Assembly: GCA_003243255.1 (NCBI GenBank)
Contig: QFQM01000116.1
Span: 1 to 13,698 of the forward strand
DNA from: Flavobacterium psychrophilum
GTDB lineage: Bacteria; Bacteroidota; Bacteroidia; Flavobacteriales; Flavobacteriaceae
Reading direction: 5' to 3'
Length of the DNA stretch: 13,698 bases
The notes under the pieces were generated by a model. The model was not told the origin of the DNA, made no database searches, and saw nothing but the letters and a program-made list of their open reading frames with translations. The translations under genes and the position numbers were made by a program. Below are positions 1 through 6,961 of this stretch, one piece after another (the first letter of the stretch is position 1; the number at the start of each line of letters is the position of its first letter).

Positions 1-770
1 CCGATAAGTATTTTAGTTTTCAGGGAGGAGTAGCTTTTTTCAGGCAGGCTAAAAAGGTAGGGCGGATCAATCCGAAAGGGGAAGTAGTGCTGGAGCCTAA
101 ATATGATATGATAAAAGAGTTTGAAGGTAATTATGCCCGCGTAAAGAATAATGACCGTTGGGGAATCATCGATAAAACCGGAAAACAAATTGTTGAACCT
201 GTATATGAAGAGATAGGGAATTACTTTAAAGGAGTGACCTGGGCAAGGAGGGGTAAAGAGTTTGGACTGATTATTGGAGGGCAGTTTAAAGTTATTGAAG
301 GTGCCGATAAAATTTGGGATTTTGAAAATCAGGATAATACCTATGTGCGTAAAGGAGGCAAGATAGGATTTGTTGATACTAAAGGAAACTGGATCATTGA
401 GCCTAAGTTTGATAAAGCAAGGGCTTTTAATAAAGATCTTGCGCCGGTATGCATAGGCAGCAAATGGGGGTACACAAATGTTCAGGGAAAAACGGTTATT
501 GAGCCTGTTTATAATGATGCAGAAGTATTCAGTAATGATGGCCTTGCACCGGTTAAAGAAAAAGACTGGGGTTTTATTGATACTAAAGGTAAAATGGTAA
601 TCCCTACCAATTACAGCATAAGCATTGCATTTAGCTTTTTGAGCAGCGATGCAAAAGGATTTGTTAAAGGTGTAGCCAGAGTGAAGAATAATGGTAAATG
701 GGGTTTCCTTGATACAAAAGGGATGCTGCTGGGCAATCAGTGGTATGAGAATGCAGAATTATTTAATTAA
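1..770 (+). CDS. WG-repeat protein, 5'-truncated
   Basis: The reading frame is open from base 3 to the TAA at 768-770, so the start lies left of the window. A GTG at 87 is internal, because residues encoded upstream of it already form a repeat unit. The visible ~255 residues hold about seven WG-type repeats, each a W/F/I/V-G pair followed by a D-x-x-G turn and an I-x-E-P-x-Y/F stretch: VGRINPKG, WGIIDKTG, FGLIIGG, IGFVDTKG, WGYTNVQG, WGFIDTKG and WGFLDTKG. WG repeats (KWG/WG_beta_rep families) are common in Bacteroidetes and have no defined biochemical role. Any signal peptide would be in the missing N-terminus. It ends only 13 bp before the ketoreductase, so it could be co-transcribed with the pigment genes, but nothing in the protein ties it to pigment synthesis. 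Family is confident; function is unknown. Confidence 0.85.
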   Translation, partial: DKYFSFQGGVAFFRQAKKVGRINPKGEVVLEPKYDMIKEFEGNYARVKNNDRWGIIDKTGKQIVEPVYEEIGNYFKGVTWARRGKEFGLIIGGQFKVIEGADKIWDFENQDNTYVRKGGKIGFVDTKGNWIIEPKFDKARAFNKDLAPVCIGSKWGYTNVQGKTVIEPVYNDAEVFSNDGLAPVKEKDWGFIDTKGKMVIPTNYSISIAFSFLSSDAKGFVKGVARVKNNGKWGFLDTKGMLLGNQWYENAELFN

Positions 771-783
771 GAGATAACAAGGA

Positions 784-1515
784 ATGAAGTGTGCATTAGT
801 TACAGGTGGCTCAAGAGGAATTGGCAGTGCAATTTGCCAAAAACTTGCTGCCGATAGCGATTACCATATACTGATCAATTATCAGTCGAACGCAGCAGCT
901 GCCGAAGAGACTCTGAAAAAGGTTGTTGAAAACGGAGCTACCGGCGAACTTATAAAATTTGATGTGGCTAATGCCGATGAGGTTAAGACTGCGCTGGGGC
1001 AATGGCAGGAAAATAATCCCGATGCTATTGTTGAGGTTATTGTAAATAATGCCGGCATAACCAGAGACGGACTTTTTATGTGGATGTCTCAGGACGACTG
1101 GTCGAGTGTTATCAATACAAGCCTTAACGGATTTTATAACGTAACTAATTTCTTTATACAGAAACTGCTTCGCAACAAGTACGGAAGGATAATCAATATG
1201 GTTTCTGTGTCGGGTGTAAAAGGTACACCGGGGCAGACCAATTATTCTGCGGCTAAAGGTGCTGTGGTTGCAGCTACCAAAGCCCTGGCTCAGGAAGTGG
1301 CTAAGCGTAATATAACAGTTAATGCTGTTGCTCCCGGTTTTATTAAGACCGACATGACCGGAGAGCTTGATGAGAAAGAACTTGTAAAAATGGTTCCAGC
1401 AAACCGTTTTGGTGAGGCGGAAGAAGTGGCCGATCTGGTGAGTTTCCTGGCATCAAAAAAGGCAGGTTATATTACCGGTGAAGTAATAAATATAAACGGA
1501 GGAATCTATTCATAA
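784..1515 (+). CDS. fabG: 3-oxoacyl-ACP reductase (FabG-like SDR ketoreductase)
   Basis: This 243-residue short-chain dehydrogenase probably reduces the beta-keto group of ACP-bound intermediates with NADPH; the cofactor is the family norm, not tested here. Visible motifs are the Rossmann dinucleotide loop TGGSRGIG (residues 7-14), the D60-V61 adenine-contact pair, NNAG (88-91) and the N115-S141-Y154-K158 tetrad, with Tyr/Lys in YSAAK. The C-terminus ends in the FabG-like ITGEVININGGIYS segment. Length is normal for FabG (about 240-250). In aryl polyene clusters this role belongs to an ApeQ-like ketoreductase that works with ketosynthases and dehydratases in iterative chain extension. It leads a tight block with ketosynthase, ACP and acyltransferase 30 bp downstream, so a dedicated secondary-metabolite reductase is more likely than the housekeeping fatty-acid enzyme. 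Confidence 0.93.
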   Translation: MKCALVTGGSRGIGSAICQKLAADSDYHILINYQSNAAAAEETLKKVVENGATGELIKFDVANADEVKTALGQWQENNPDAIVEVIVNNAGITRDGLFMWMSQDDWSSVINTSLNGFYNVTNFFIQKLLRNKYGRIINMVSVSGVKGTPGQTNYSAAKGAVVAATKALAQEVAKRNITVNAVAPGFIKTDMTGELDEKELVKMVPANRFGEAEEVADLVSFLASKKAGYITGEVININGGIYS

Positions 1516-1545
1516 AAAAATACAACAACCCCCAAAGAACAAAAG

Positions 1546-2763
1546 ATGGAAAGAAGAGTGGTTATTACCGGAATGGGAATTTATTCCTGTATTGGCACAT
1601 CGCTTGACGAAGTGAGAGAATCGTTGTACAGCGGTAAATCGGGTATAGTGATTGATGAAGAAAGAAAAGATTTTGGGTTCAGATCCTCTTTAATCGGTAT
1701 GGTTCCAAGGCCGGACCTGAAAGAAATGCTTACCAGAAGACAGCGCATAAGTATAGGGGAAGAAACCGAGTATGCTTATATGGCTACAATTCAGGCATTG
1801 AAACAGGCGGGTATTGACGATGATTTTTTAGAAAAGAACGAAGTAGGTATCATGTACGGAAACGACAGTGTTTCTAAAGCGATTATTGATGCTACCGATA
1901 TTATACGTGAAAAGAGAGATACGGCACTAATAGGTTCGGGTGCGATTTTTAAATCGATGAACTCTACAGTTACCATGAATCTCTCTACCATTTTTAAGCT
2001 TAGGGGTATTAACCTTACGGTGAGTGCGGCATGTGCCAGTGGATCGCATTCGTTAGGGATGGGATACTATCTGATAAAAAGCGGGCTTCAGGATGTTATC
2101 ATCTGCGGGGGCGCACAGGAAATCAATAAATATGCTATGGGTAGTTTTGATGGCCTTGGTGTATTCTCTCCTGATGAGGCAGAACCTGCTAAGGCATCAA
2201 GGCCTTTTGATGCTTCCCGAAACGGACTTATCCCGAGTGGCGGAGGCGCAACGCTTATACTGGAGAGCTATGAGTCGGCAGTAAAAAGAGGTGCAACTAT
2301 TCTTGCCGAAGTTATAGGTTATGGTTTCTCCTCTAATGGAGGGCATATCTCTACACCAAACGTAGAAGGCCCTGCAAGCGCTATGCAAAAAGCGTTACAG
2401 CAGGCAGGCTTACAACCGGAAGATGTTGACTACATCAATGCGCACGCAACTTCTACTCCGGTAGGAGACGGTAATGAGGCAAAAGCAATTTATGAGATAT
2501 TTGGAGGTAAGCCTTATGTGAGCTCAACCAAGTCAATGACCGGGCATGAGTGCTGGATGGCAGGGGCAAGTGAAGTGATCTATTCGGTGCTGATGATGCA
2601 AAATTCATTCATAGCGCCTAATATTAATCTGGAAACGCCTGATGAGGACTCTGCCAAATTAAATTTAGCGACTAGTACAATAAATAAAGAATTTAATATA
2701 TTTTTGTCGAATTCTTTTGGATTTGGTGGAACCAATTCTGCTTTAATTGTAAAAAAATACTAA
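1546..2763 (+). CDS. beta-ketoacyl-ACP synthase, FabF/KAS II type (first ketosynthase)
   Basis: A 405-residue condensing enzyme of the thiolase fold that should perform decarboxylative Claisen condensation of malonyl-ACP with an ACP-bound acyl chain. The N-terminus RRVVITGMGIYSCIG is typical of FabF. The Cys-His-His site is complete: C163 in SAACASGSHSLG, H300 in NAHATSTPVGD and H334 in KSMTGH, with K329 also present, and the C-terminal glycine-rich FGFGGTNSALIV loop is intact. The stretch after the second His is GHECWMAGASE rather than the usual GHxxGAAG form, so the substrate tunnel region may differ. The 30-bp leader is A-rich with no good Shine-Dalgarno, as is usual in Bacteroidetes. It lies 2 bp before an ACP gene, its likely carrier partner. 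By context it is an aryl polyene (ApeO/ApeR-like) ketosynthase; which of these cannot be told from this sequence. Confidence 0.92.
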   Translation: MERRVVITGMGIYSCIGTSLDEVRESLYSGKSGIVIDEERKDFGFRSSLIGMVPRPDLKEMLTRRQRISIGEETEYAYMATIQALKQAGIDDDFLEKNEVGIMYGNDSVSKAIIDATDIIREKRDTALIGSGAIFKSMNSTVTMNLSTIFKLRGINLTVSAACASGSHSLGMGYYLIKSGLQDVIICGGAQEINKYAMGSFDGLGVFSPDEAEPAKASRPFDASRNGLIPSGGGATLILESYESAVKRGATILAEVIGYGFSSNGGHISTPNVEGPASAMQKALQQAGLQPEDVDYINAHATSTPVGDGNEAKAIYEIFGGKPYVSSTKSMTGHECWMAGASEVIYSVLMMQNSFIAPNINLETPDEDSAKLNLATSTINKEFNIFLSNSFGFGGTNSALIVKKY

Positions 2764-2765
2764 AA

Positions 2766-3017
2766 ATGGACAAAGCCGTTATTATAGGTAAGATAAATGA
2801 TTTTTTGGTTGATGAATTTGAGGTTGATGCCGATACAATAACACCTGATGCTAACCTGAAAGATACTTTAGGGCTTGACAGTCTTGATTATGTGGATCTT
2901 GTGGTTACTGTTGAGTCTAACTTTGGTGTAAAACTTGGTGAGGCTGACTTTGTGGGTATTGCCACATTCCAGAATTTTTACGACCTTATAGAGAATAAGC
3001 TGAAAGTGCTGCAATAA
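2766..3017 (+). CDS. Acyl carrier protein (first ACP)
   Basis: This 83-residue acidic protein fits the PP-binding/ACP family in length and pattern. The phosphopantetheine attachment serine is S39 in LGLDSLDYVDL, at the start of helix II. The protein tethers growing acyl chains as thioesters for the ketosynthase, reductase and dehydratases encoded nearby. It sits 2 bp after the first ketosynthase and 1 bp before the LpxL-like acyltransferase, suggesting translational coupling and that its acyl-ACP may feed that acyltransferase. It differs from the second ACP (12560-12817) around the serine: DSLDYVDLVV here, DSIDALELIV there. That hints at separate partners. It could serve as the DarC-type carrier for resorcinol synthesis or as the polyene carrier; the sequence does not decide. 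Confidence 0.93.
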   Translation: MDKAVIIGKINDFLVDEFEVDADTITPDANLKDTLGLDSLDYVDLVVTVESNFGVKLGEADFVGIATFQNFYDLIENKLKVLQ

Positions 3018-3018
3018 T

Positions 3019-3900
3019 ATGAGTGAATGGGACGGTAAGTCTAAGGGTAATCTCCTTGGGTATAAAATATTCGTATTTTGTATCAGGAACTTTGGGATAA
3101 GACCTTCTTACTTAGTTTTATATTTTGTTGCTACCTATTATTTTCTTTTCCTGAAAAAAACAAACAGGGTAACATTTTACTACTTCCACAACCGTTTAGG
3201 ATATACCAAAGCTAAGGCTCGTAAAATGGTATTTATGAGCTATTATACCTTTGGCCAGGTACTCATAGATAAAACAGCTATTTCGGCAGGTATGCGCAAT
3301 AGTTTTACCTATGAGTTTGACGGTATCCAACGCCTGCGCGATCTTTTGGCAGATAAAAAAGGAGGTGTGCTTATAAGTGCCCATATAGGCAATTTTGAGA
3401 TTGCCGAATATTTTTTGTCTGATCTTGACGATAAATTCCAGATCAATTTACTGACTACCGATATGGAACATCGCGCCATAAAGCAGTATTTAGAAAGCAT
3501 TGCTTCTAAATCGTCGGTTAAGTTCATCATCATAAAAGAAGACCTTTCGCATATTTATGAAATAAATAATGCCCTGGCCAATAACGAACTGATATGCCTT
3601 ACAGGCGACCGTTATATGGACGGCGTTAAGCATATCACGCATCCGCTGCTGGGGGAAGATGCTAACTTTCCGGCAGGTCCTTTTCTTATAGCTTCGCGAC
3701 TCAGGGTTCCGGTAGTATTTGTATATGTGATGAAAGAAAAGAAACTTCATTACCACTTATATGCAAGACAGGCTGAGGTAAAACACCGCGACGAAAAAGC
3801 ACTTCTGGCCGCTTATGTTGAAAATCTTGAAGGTATGCTAAAAAAGTATCCGTTGCAATGGTTTAACTACTTCGATTTCTGGCAGTCTTTTAAAAAATAG
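3019..3900 (+). CDS. LpxL/HtrB-like lipid A-type acyltransferase
   Basis: A 293-residue member of the bacterial lipid A (KDO2-lipid IVA) acyltransferase family, somewhat shorter than E. coli LpxL. Members transfer an acyl group from acyl-ACP to a hydroxyl acceptor at the inner membrane. The catalytic H-x4-D/E motif is visible as ISAHIGNFEIAEY, with H122 and E127. Further family-like stretches are TGDRYMDG and the FPAGPFLIASRLRVPVVFVYV region. One hydrophobic segment (about residues 29-46) near the N-terminus probably anchors it in the membrane. It follows the ACP with a 1-bp gap and closes the first gene block. In a pigment context it probably acylates a pigment or lipid acceptor, and is one of two candidates here for forming the ester between polyene acid and dialkylresorcinol. 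True lipid A synthesis is less likely given the neighbours. Confidence 0.88.
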   Translation: MSEWDGKSKGNLLGYKIFVFCIRNFGIRPSYLVLYFVATYYFLFLKKTNRVTFYYFHNRLGYTKAKARKMVFMSYYTFGQVLIDKTAISAGMRNSFTYEFDGIQRLRDLLADKKGGVLISAHIGNFEIAEYFLSDLDDKFQINLLTTDMEHRAIKQYLESIASKSSVKFIIIKEDLSHIYEINNALANNELICLTGDRYMDGVKHITHPLLGEDANFPAGPFLIASRLRVPVVFVYVMKEKKLHYHLYARQAEVKHRDEKALLAAYVENLEGMLKKYPLQWFNYFDFWQSFKK

Positions 3901-4018
3901 ATAAATCTGTAAGAAGCCTTACAGTTATGTAGGTCTTCTTTTCTATCTTTAGTGCCTGATGGAGGAGATAAGAAAAACAGGGCATTTAAAAAGTAATGCC
4001 ATAACGTAAAGGATTTAA
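3901..4018 (+). other. Intergenic region between acyltransferase and darA with hairpins
   Basis: This 118-bp gap is the longest in the window. It contains a perfect 7-bp inverted repeat at 3907-3924 (CTGTAAG, loop AAGC, CTTACAG), an overlapping alternative stem at 3911-3940, and a pyrimidine-rich stretch at 3935-3950. TATCTTTA at 3944-3951 resembles the Bacteroidetes -7 element TAnnTTTG (7 of 8 positions), but no convincing TTTG -33 element is seen at the right distance, so a promoter is only possible. AAAGGA at 4008-4013, 5 bases before the darA ATG, is a plausible ribosome binding site. The gap may separate two transcription units or act as an internal control point. Confidence 0.45.
3911..3950 (+). 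terminator. Possible intrinsic terminator or attenuator hairpin
   Basis: AAGAAG-CCT (3911-3919) can pair with AGG-T-CTTCTT (3931-3940) as nine base pairs with one bulged T at 3934 and an 11-base loop. It is followed by TTCTATCTTT, which has 7 T in 10. The stem is only moderately GC-rich and the T-tract is interrupted, so termination would be partial at best. Its left arm is shared with a second, perfect 7-bp hairpin at 3907-3924, so the two folds exclude each other. No folding energy was computed. Confidence 0.35.
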
Positions 4019-4930
4019 ATGAAAAATGTTCTTGTAGTATACTTTTCGCAGTCGGGTCAGCTTAAGGAAATAGCAGGCAATATTGCAAAACCCCTTATTG
4101 ATGATCCCGATGTAAATGTGGTCTTCCATAAAATAGAAATGGAAACGCCGTTTCCCTTTCCGTGGGATAAAGAATCATTTTTCGAAGCCTTTCCGGAATC
4201 TTTCATGCAGATCCCTGCAAAGCTAAAACCTGTTGCGCAGCAAATACTCGATACAAAATACGATTTGGTATTGTTGCATTATCAGGTATGGTTCCTGTCG
4301 CCATCTATTCCGGTAAATTCATTCCTTAAAAGCCCTGAAGCAAAACAATTGCTCAACAATACTCCTGTAGTTACAATAAGTGGTAGCAGGAACATGTGGT
4401 TTTTGGCGCAGGAAAAGATAAAAGTATTGCTTAAGCAAAACGGGGCGCTGCTAAAGGGTAATATTGCATTGGTAGACCGCGCCGGTAATCTCATCAGTGT
4501 TATTACCATTGTGGAGTGGATGTTTAGCGGTAAGAAAGAAAAACACTTGGGCATATTTCCTTTGCCCGGAGTATCACAAAAAGATATTGATGATTCAGTA
4601 CGGTTTGGCTCTACCATAAACACAGCATTGCAGCAAAATGACTTTGATAATTTACAGGCTAAACTCCTTGAACAGGATGCTGTAAAGGTGAGTCCGTATC
4701 TGGTTGCGGTAGATAAAAAGGGAAATTATGTTTTTAGCAAATGGACAAAAATAATAGCTTCAAGACAGCAAAAAAGGAAGAAGCTGCTTAAGATTTTTGT
4801 GATTTATTTGGTACTTGCAATTTGGGTTATATCGCCAATTGTATATATCTTGCACATGCTTACATATCCTTTTAAAATAAAGGCACACAAAAAAACAATA
4901 CAATATTATAAAGGCGTTGAAGGCGCATAA
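4019..4930 (+). CDS. darA: DarA-like dialkylresorcinol-forming enzyme (aromatase)
   Basis: This 303-residue protein matches my knowledge of the DarA family, often labelled 'dialkylrecorsinol condensing enzyme', in length, N-terminal pattern and its pairing with darB. In the DAR pathway DarB forms a cyclohexanedione and DarA is assigned the aromatisation to a resorcinol. The N-terminus VLVVYFSQSGQLKEIA (residues 4-19) resembles the flavodoxin phosphate-binding loop, with S10-x-S12-G13, so FMN or NAD(P)H-dependent redox chemistry is plausible. A hydrophobic segment near residues 259-283, followed by a basic KIKAHKK tail, suggests a C-terminal membrane anchor with the catalytic domain in the cytoplasm. 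The start is supported by AAAGGA 5 bases upstream. It ends 16 bp before the preferred darB start. Confidence 0.85.
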   Translation: MKNVLVVYFSQSGQLKEIAGNIAKPLIDDPDVNVVFHKIEMETPFPFPWDKESFFEAFPESFMQIPAKLKPVAQQILDTKYDLVLLHYQVWFLSPSIPVNSFLKSPEAKQLLNNTPVVTISGSRNMWFLAQEKIKVLLKQNGALLKGNIALVDRAGNLISVITIVEWMFSGKKEKHLGIFPLPGVSQKDIDDSVRFGSTINTALQQNDFDNLQAKLLEQDAVKVSPYLVAVDKKGNYVFSKWTKIIASRQQKRKKLLKIFVIYLVLAIWVISPIVYILHMLTYPFKIKAHKKTIQYYKGVEGA

Positions 4931-4931
4931 C

Positions 4932-4937
4932 AAGGAG
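4932..4937 (+). promoter_or_regulatory. Shine-Dalgarno site that fixes the darB start
   Basis: AAGGAG lies 9 bases before the ATG at 4947. It is the best Shine-Dalgarno match I noticed among the gene starts here and supports 4947 over the in-frame ATG at 4917, which lies inside darA and would add ten residues, MKAHNKELDT, with no family similarity that I recognise. Confidence 0.65.
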
Positions 4938-4946
4938 TTGGATACT

Positions 4947-6080
4947 ATGTTTGATGTTTATATAACAAGAGCAGGAAAATATTTGCCTAATGAACCGGTT
5001 TCTAACGATGAGATGGAAGATATACTGGGGCTTATAAATGAGACTACATCAAAGGCCCGAAGGATTGTGCTTCGTAATAACGGGATAAAAAACCGTTATT
5101 ATGCCATTGATAAGCAGGGTAATATTACCCATAATAATGCTGAGCTGACGCATAATGCGATCAAACAGCTTTATGATGATGCTTTTACAAAAAATGATGT
5201 AGAGCTGCTTTCATGCGGTACGGCATCTCCGGATAATTTATTCCCTTCGCATGCTGCAATGGTACACGGGCTGATGGATAACAGGTCTATAGAGCTGAAT
5301 TCTTCATCGGGTGTTTGCTGTGCAGGTATGAATGCCCTTAAATATGGTTTTTTAAGCATACGTTCAGGAAATACAAAAAATGCGGTTTGTACCGGTTCGG
5401 AACGATCGGCAACCTGGATGCTTGCCAATAAATTCAATAACGAGATAATTAACCTCAAAAATCTTGAAGAGCAGCCCGTAATAGCCTTTAAAAAGGAATT
5501 TCTACGCTGGATGCTTTCGGATGGCGCAGGAGCCTTATTGCTTGAAGACAAGCCTAGAGGGGAACTGTCGCTTAAGATTGAATGGATGGAATCGTTCTCT
5601 TATGCGCATGAATATGAAGCCTGCATGTATGCAGGAGGCGACAAACTTGAAGACGGTTCGCTAAAGCCGTGGCAGGATTATAATGCTGAGGAATGGCTTA
5701 CGCAATCTATATTTTCGGTAAAGCAGGATGTGAAACTGTTGGACCAGCATGTGATGAATCTGGGTTCGCTGAGCACCAAAAAAGCACTGGATAAACATGG
5801 TGTAGATCCTGCCGAAATTGATTATCTGCTGCCGCATGTTTCGTCTAATTTCTTTGGTTCAAAACTATACGAAGCCCTTTTGGCTCATGGTGTTGATATA
5901 CCCGAGGAGAAATGGTTTTTAAACCTGAGCAGGGTAGGTAATGTAGGTGCTGCTTCTATTTACCTTATGGTAGAGGAACTTATGAATTCGGGCAAGCTGA
6001 AAAAAGGAGAAAAGATCTTGCTTATAGTGCCTGAAAGCGGCAGGTTTACCTATTCGGTTGCTTATTTAACGGTTTGCTAA
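4947..6080 (+). CDS. darB: DarB-like ketosynthase (KAS III-type, dialkylresorcinol synthesis)
   Basis: A 377-residue KAS III/FabH-type condensing enzyme. DarB homologues join two ACP/CoA-bound chains, a beta-ketoacyl and an alpha,beta-unsaturated acyl thioester, by Michael addition and Claisen cyclisation into a 1,3-cyclohexanedione, which DarA aromatises. The Cys-His-Asn triad is visible: C125 in SGVCCAGMNAL, H297 in LLPHVSSNFF and N332 in SRVGNVGAAS. It is longer than typical FabH (about 320), in line with DarB. Residues FDVYITRAGKYLPN begin the conserved N-terminus. I chose ATG 4947 because of the AAGGAG nine bases upstream; a longer reading from 4917 would overlap darA. The darA-darB order supports the assignment. 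A plain FabH is unlikely given length and neighbours. Confidence 0.9.
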   Translation: MFDVYITRAGKYLPNEPVSNDEMEDILGLINETTSKARRIVLRNNGIKNRYYAIDKQGNITHNNAELTHNAIKQLYDDAFTKNDVELLSCGTASPDNLFPSHAAMVHGLMDNRSIELNSSSGVCCAGMNALKYGFLSIRSGNTKNAVCTGSERSATWMLANKFNNEIINLKNLEEQPVIAFKKEFLRWMLSDGAGALLLEDKPRGELSLKIEWMESFSYAHEYEACMYAGGDKLEDGSLKPWQDYNAEEWLTQSIFSVKQDVKLLDQHVMNLGSLSTKKALDKHGVDPAEIDYLLPHVSSNFFGSKLYEALLAHGVDIPEEKWFLNLSRVGNVGAASIYLMVEELMNSGKLKKGEKILLIVPESGRFTYSVAYLTVC

Positions 6081-6082
6081 TC

Positions 6083-6508
6083 ATGGAGTCCATATTGCCA
6101 AAAAACAAGGTTCACGACCTGATACCCCAAAAAGCCCCTTTTGTAATGATAGACAAATTACTGGCTTTTGGTGAAAATAAAATAACCGCCGGACTTACCA
6201 TAGAAGCAGATAATATTTTTGTGGAAAACGGCAGGTTTAACGAATCGGGCATTGTTGAGCACATGGCTCAATCGGTAGCGTTGTATACCGGTTACCTGTT
6301 TTATCTTAAGAAAGAACCGGCTCCTACAGGATATATAGGTTCTGTTAAGGATATTGTAATAGCAGAGCTTCCGTTACCGGGAGAGGAACTGGTTACTGAA
6401 GTGAGCGTGCTTCAGGAATTTATGGGTGTAACCCTGGTAGATATAGTGACAAAAAGAAATAATATACAGATAGCCTCGGGGCAGATGAAAACGGTTTTGG
6501 CTCAGTAA
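6083..6508 (+). CDS. Hotdog-fold dehydratase-like protein lacking the catalytic His (ApeP/FabZ-like)
   Basis: A 141-residue single-hotdog protein of the FabZ/FabA-like beta-hydroxyacyl-ACP dehydratase group, of the type found in aryl polyene clusters. In these enzymes a His in P-H-x-x-P-F/M and an acid in the following helix catalyse dehydration. Here the first motif reads LIPQKAPFVMID, with Q16 (codon CAA at 6128-6130) where His is expected. The helix keeps E59 in SGIVEHMAQS. ATG 6083, 2 bp after the darB stop, is preferred; a TTG at 6074 would add three residues and overlap darB. The next gene, 3 bp downstream, is a second hotdog protein with both residues intact, so the two may form a heterodimer with one inactive or specialised subunit. 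Alone, this protein may not be a competent dehydratase. Confidence 0.85.
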   Translation: MESILPKNKVHDLIPQKAPFVMIDKLLAFGENKITAGLTIEADNIFVENGRFNESGIVEHMAQSVALYTGYLFYLKKEPAPTGYIGSVKDIVIAELPLPGEELVTEVSVLQEFMGVTLVDIVTKRNNIQIASGQMKTVLAQ

Positions 6509-6511
6509 TTA

Positions 6512-6961
6512 ATGCAGCAAGTTATAGACATACATAATTATCTTCCGCATCGTGACCCGATGCTTATGGTTGATTTTATTATTGATATAAACACTGATAA
6601 AGCAGAAACTGCATTTACTGTAAAAGAGGATAATGTTTTTTTAGAAAACGGTATGCTTTGCGAAGCAGGACTTATAGAGAATGCGGCGCAAACATGCTCA
6701 TCAATTGTAGGGAAGTCGTATCTGGTAGATGATAAGGCGAAAGACATTCCGAATGTTGATGTTATAGGGTTTATAAGTTCGATAAGGACAATACAGATAC
6801 ACAAGCTGCCCAAATTGGGGAGTACGATAACTACGGTTGCCAGTCTTATATCAAGATTTGACACGGGTACTTATACTACCTGTATGGTGAGCTGTAAAAG
6901 CTATTGCAACGATGAGCTGCTATTAGAGGGCGAAATTAACCTATTTATTCAGGAGCGATGA
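6512..6961 (+). CDS. Hotdog-fold 3-hydroxyacyl-ACP dehydratase (ApeP/FabZ-like)
   Basis: A 149-residue hotdog dehydratase expected to remove water from 3-hydroxyacyl-ACP, building the conjugated trans double bonds of a polyene. Catalytic residues are present: H13 in LPHRDPMLMVD and E56 in CEAGLIENAAQT. The spacing of about 43 residues equals that between Q16 and E59 in the preceding protein, showing that the two are paralogues. The pattern DNVFLENG matches DNIFVENG in that protein. It starts 3 bp after its paralogue and its last bases share an ATGA overlap with the next gene, so translation is probably coupled. It is likely to supply the active site if the two proteins form a complex. Confidence 0.9.
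   Translation: MQQVIDIHNYLPHRDPMLMVDFIIDINTDKAETAFTVKEDNVFLENGMLCEAGLIENAAQTCSSIVGKSYLVDDKAKDIPNVDVIGFISSIRTIQIHKLPKLGSTITTVASLISRFDTGTYTTCMVSCKSYCNDELLLEGEINLFIQER

Noticed and set aside
628..645. TAGCTTTTTG, resembling a Bacteroidetes -7 promoter element, inside the WG-repeat gene
   Set aside because: It is in AT-rich coding sequence with no well-placed -33 TTTG element; a chance match is more likely.
2093..2284. 63-aa same-strand frame inside the first ketosynthase
   Set aside because: It is an out-of-frame reading of a strongly conserved ketosynthase region.
784..3900. Housekeeping fatty-acid synthesis block (fabG, fabF, acpP)
   Set aside because: The gene set is not the usual fabH-fabD-fabG-acpP-fabF arrangement, and the linked DarA/DarB, paired dehydratases, truncated ketosynthase and second ACP point to secondary metabolism.
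5171..5551. 126-aa open frame on the minus strand inside darB
   Set aside because: It is antisense to the conserved active-site Cys region of darB; no family pattern or start signal supports it.
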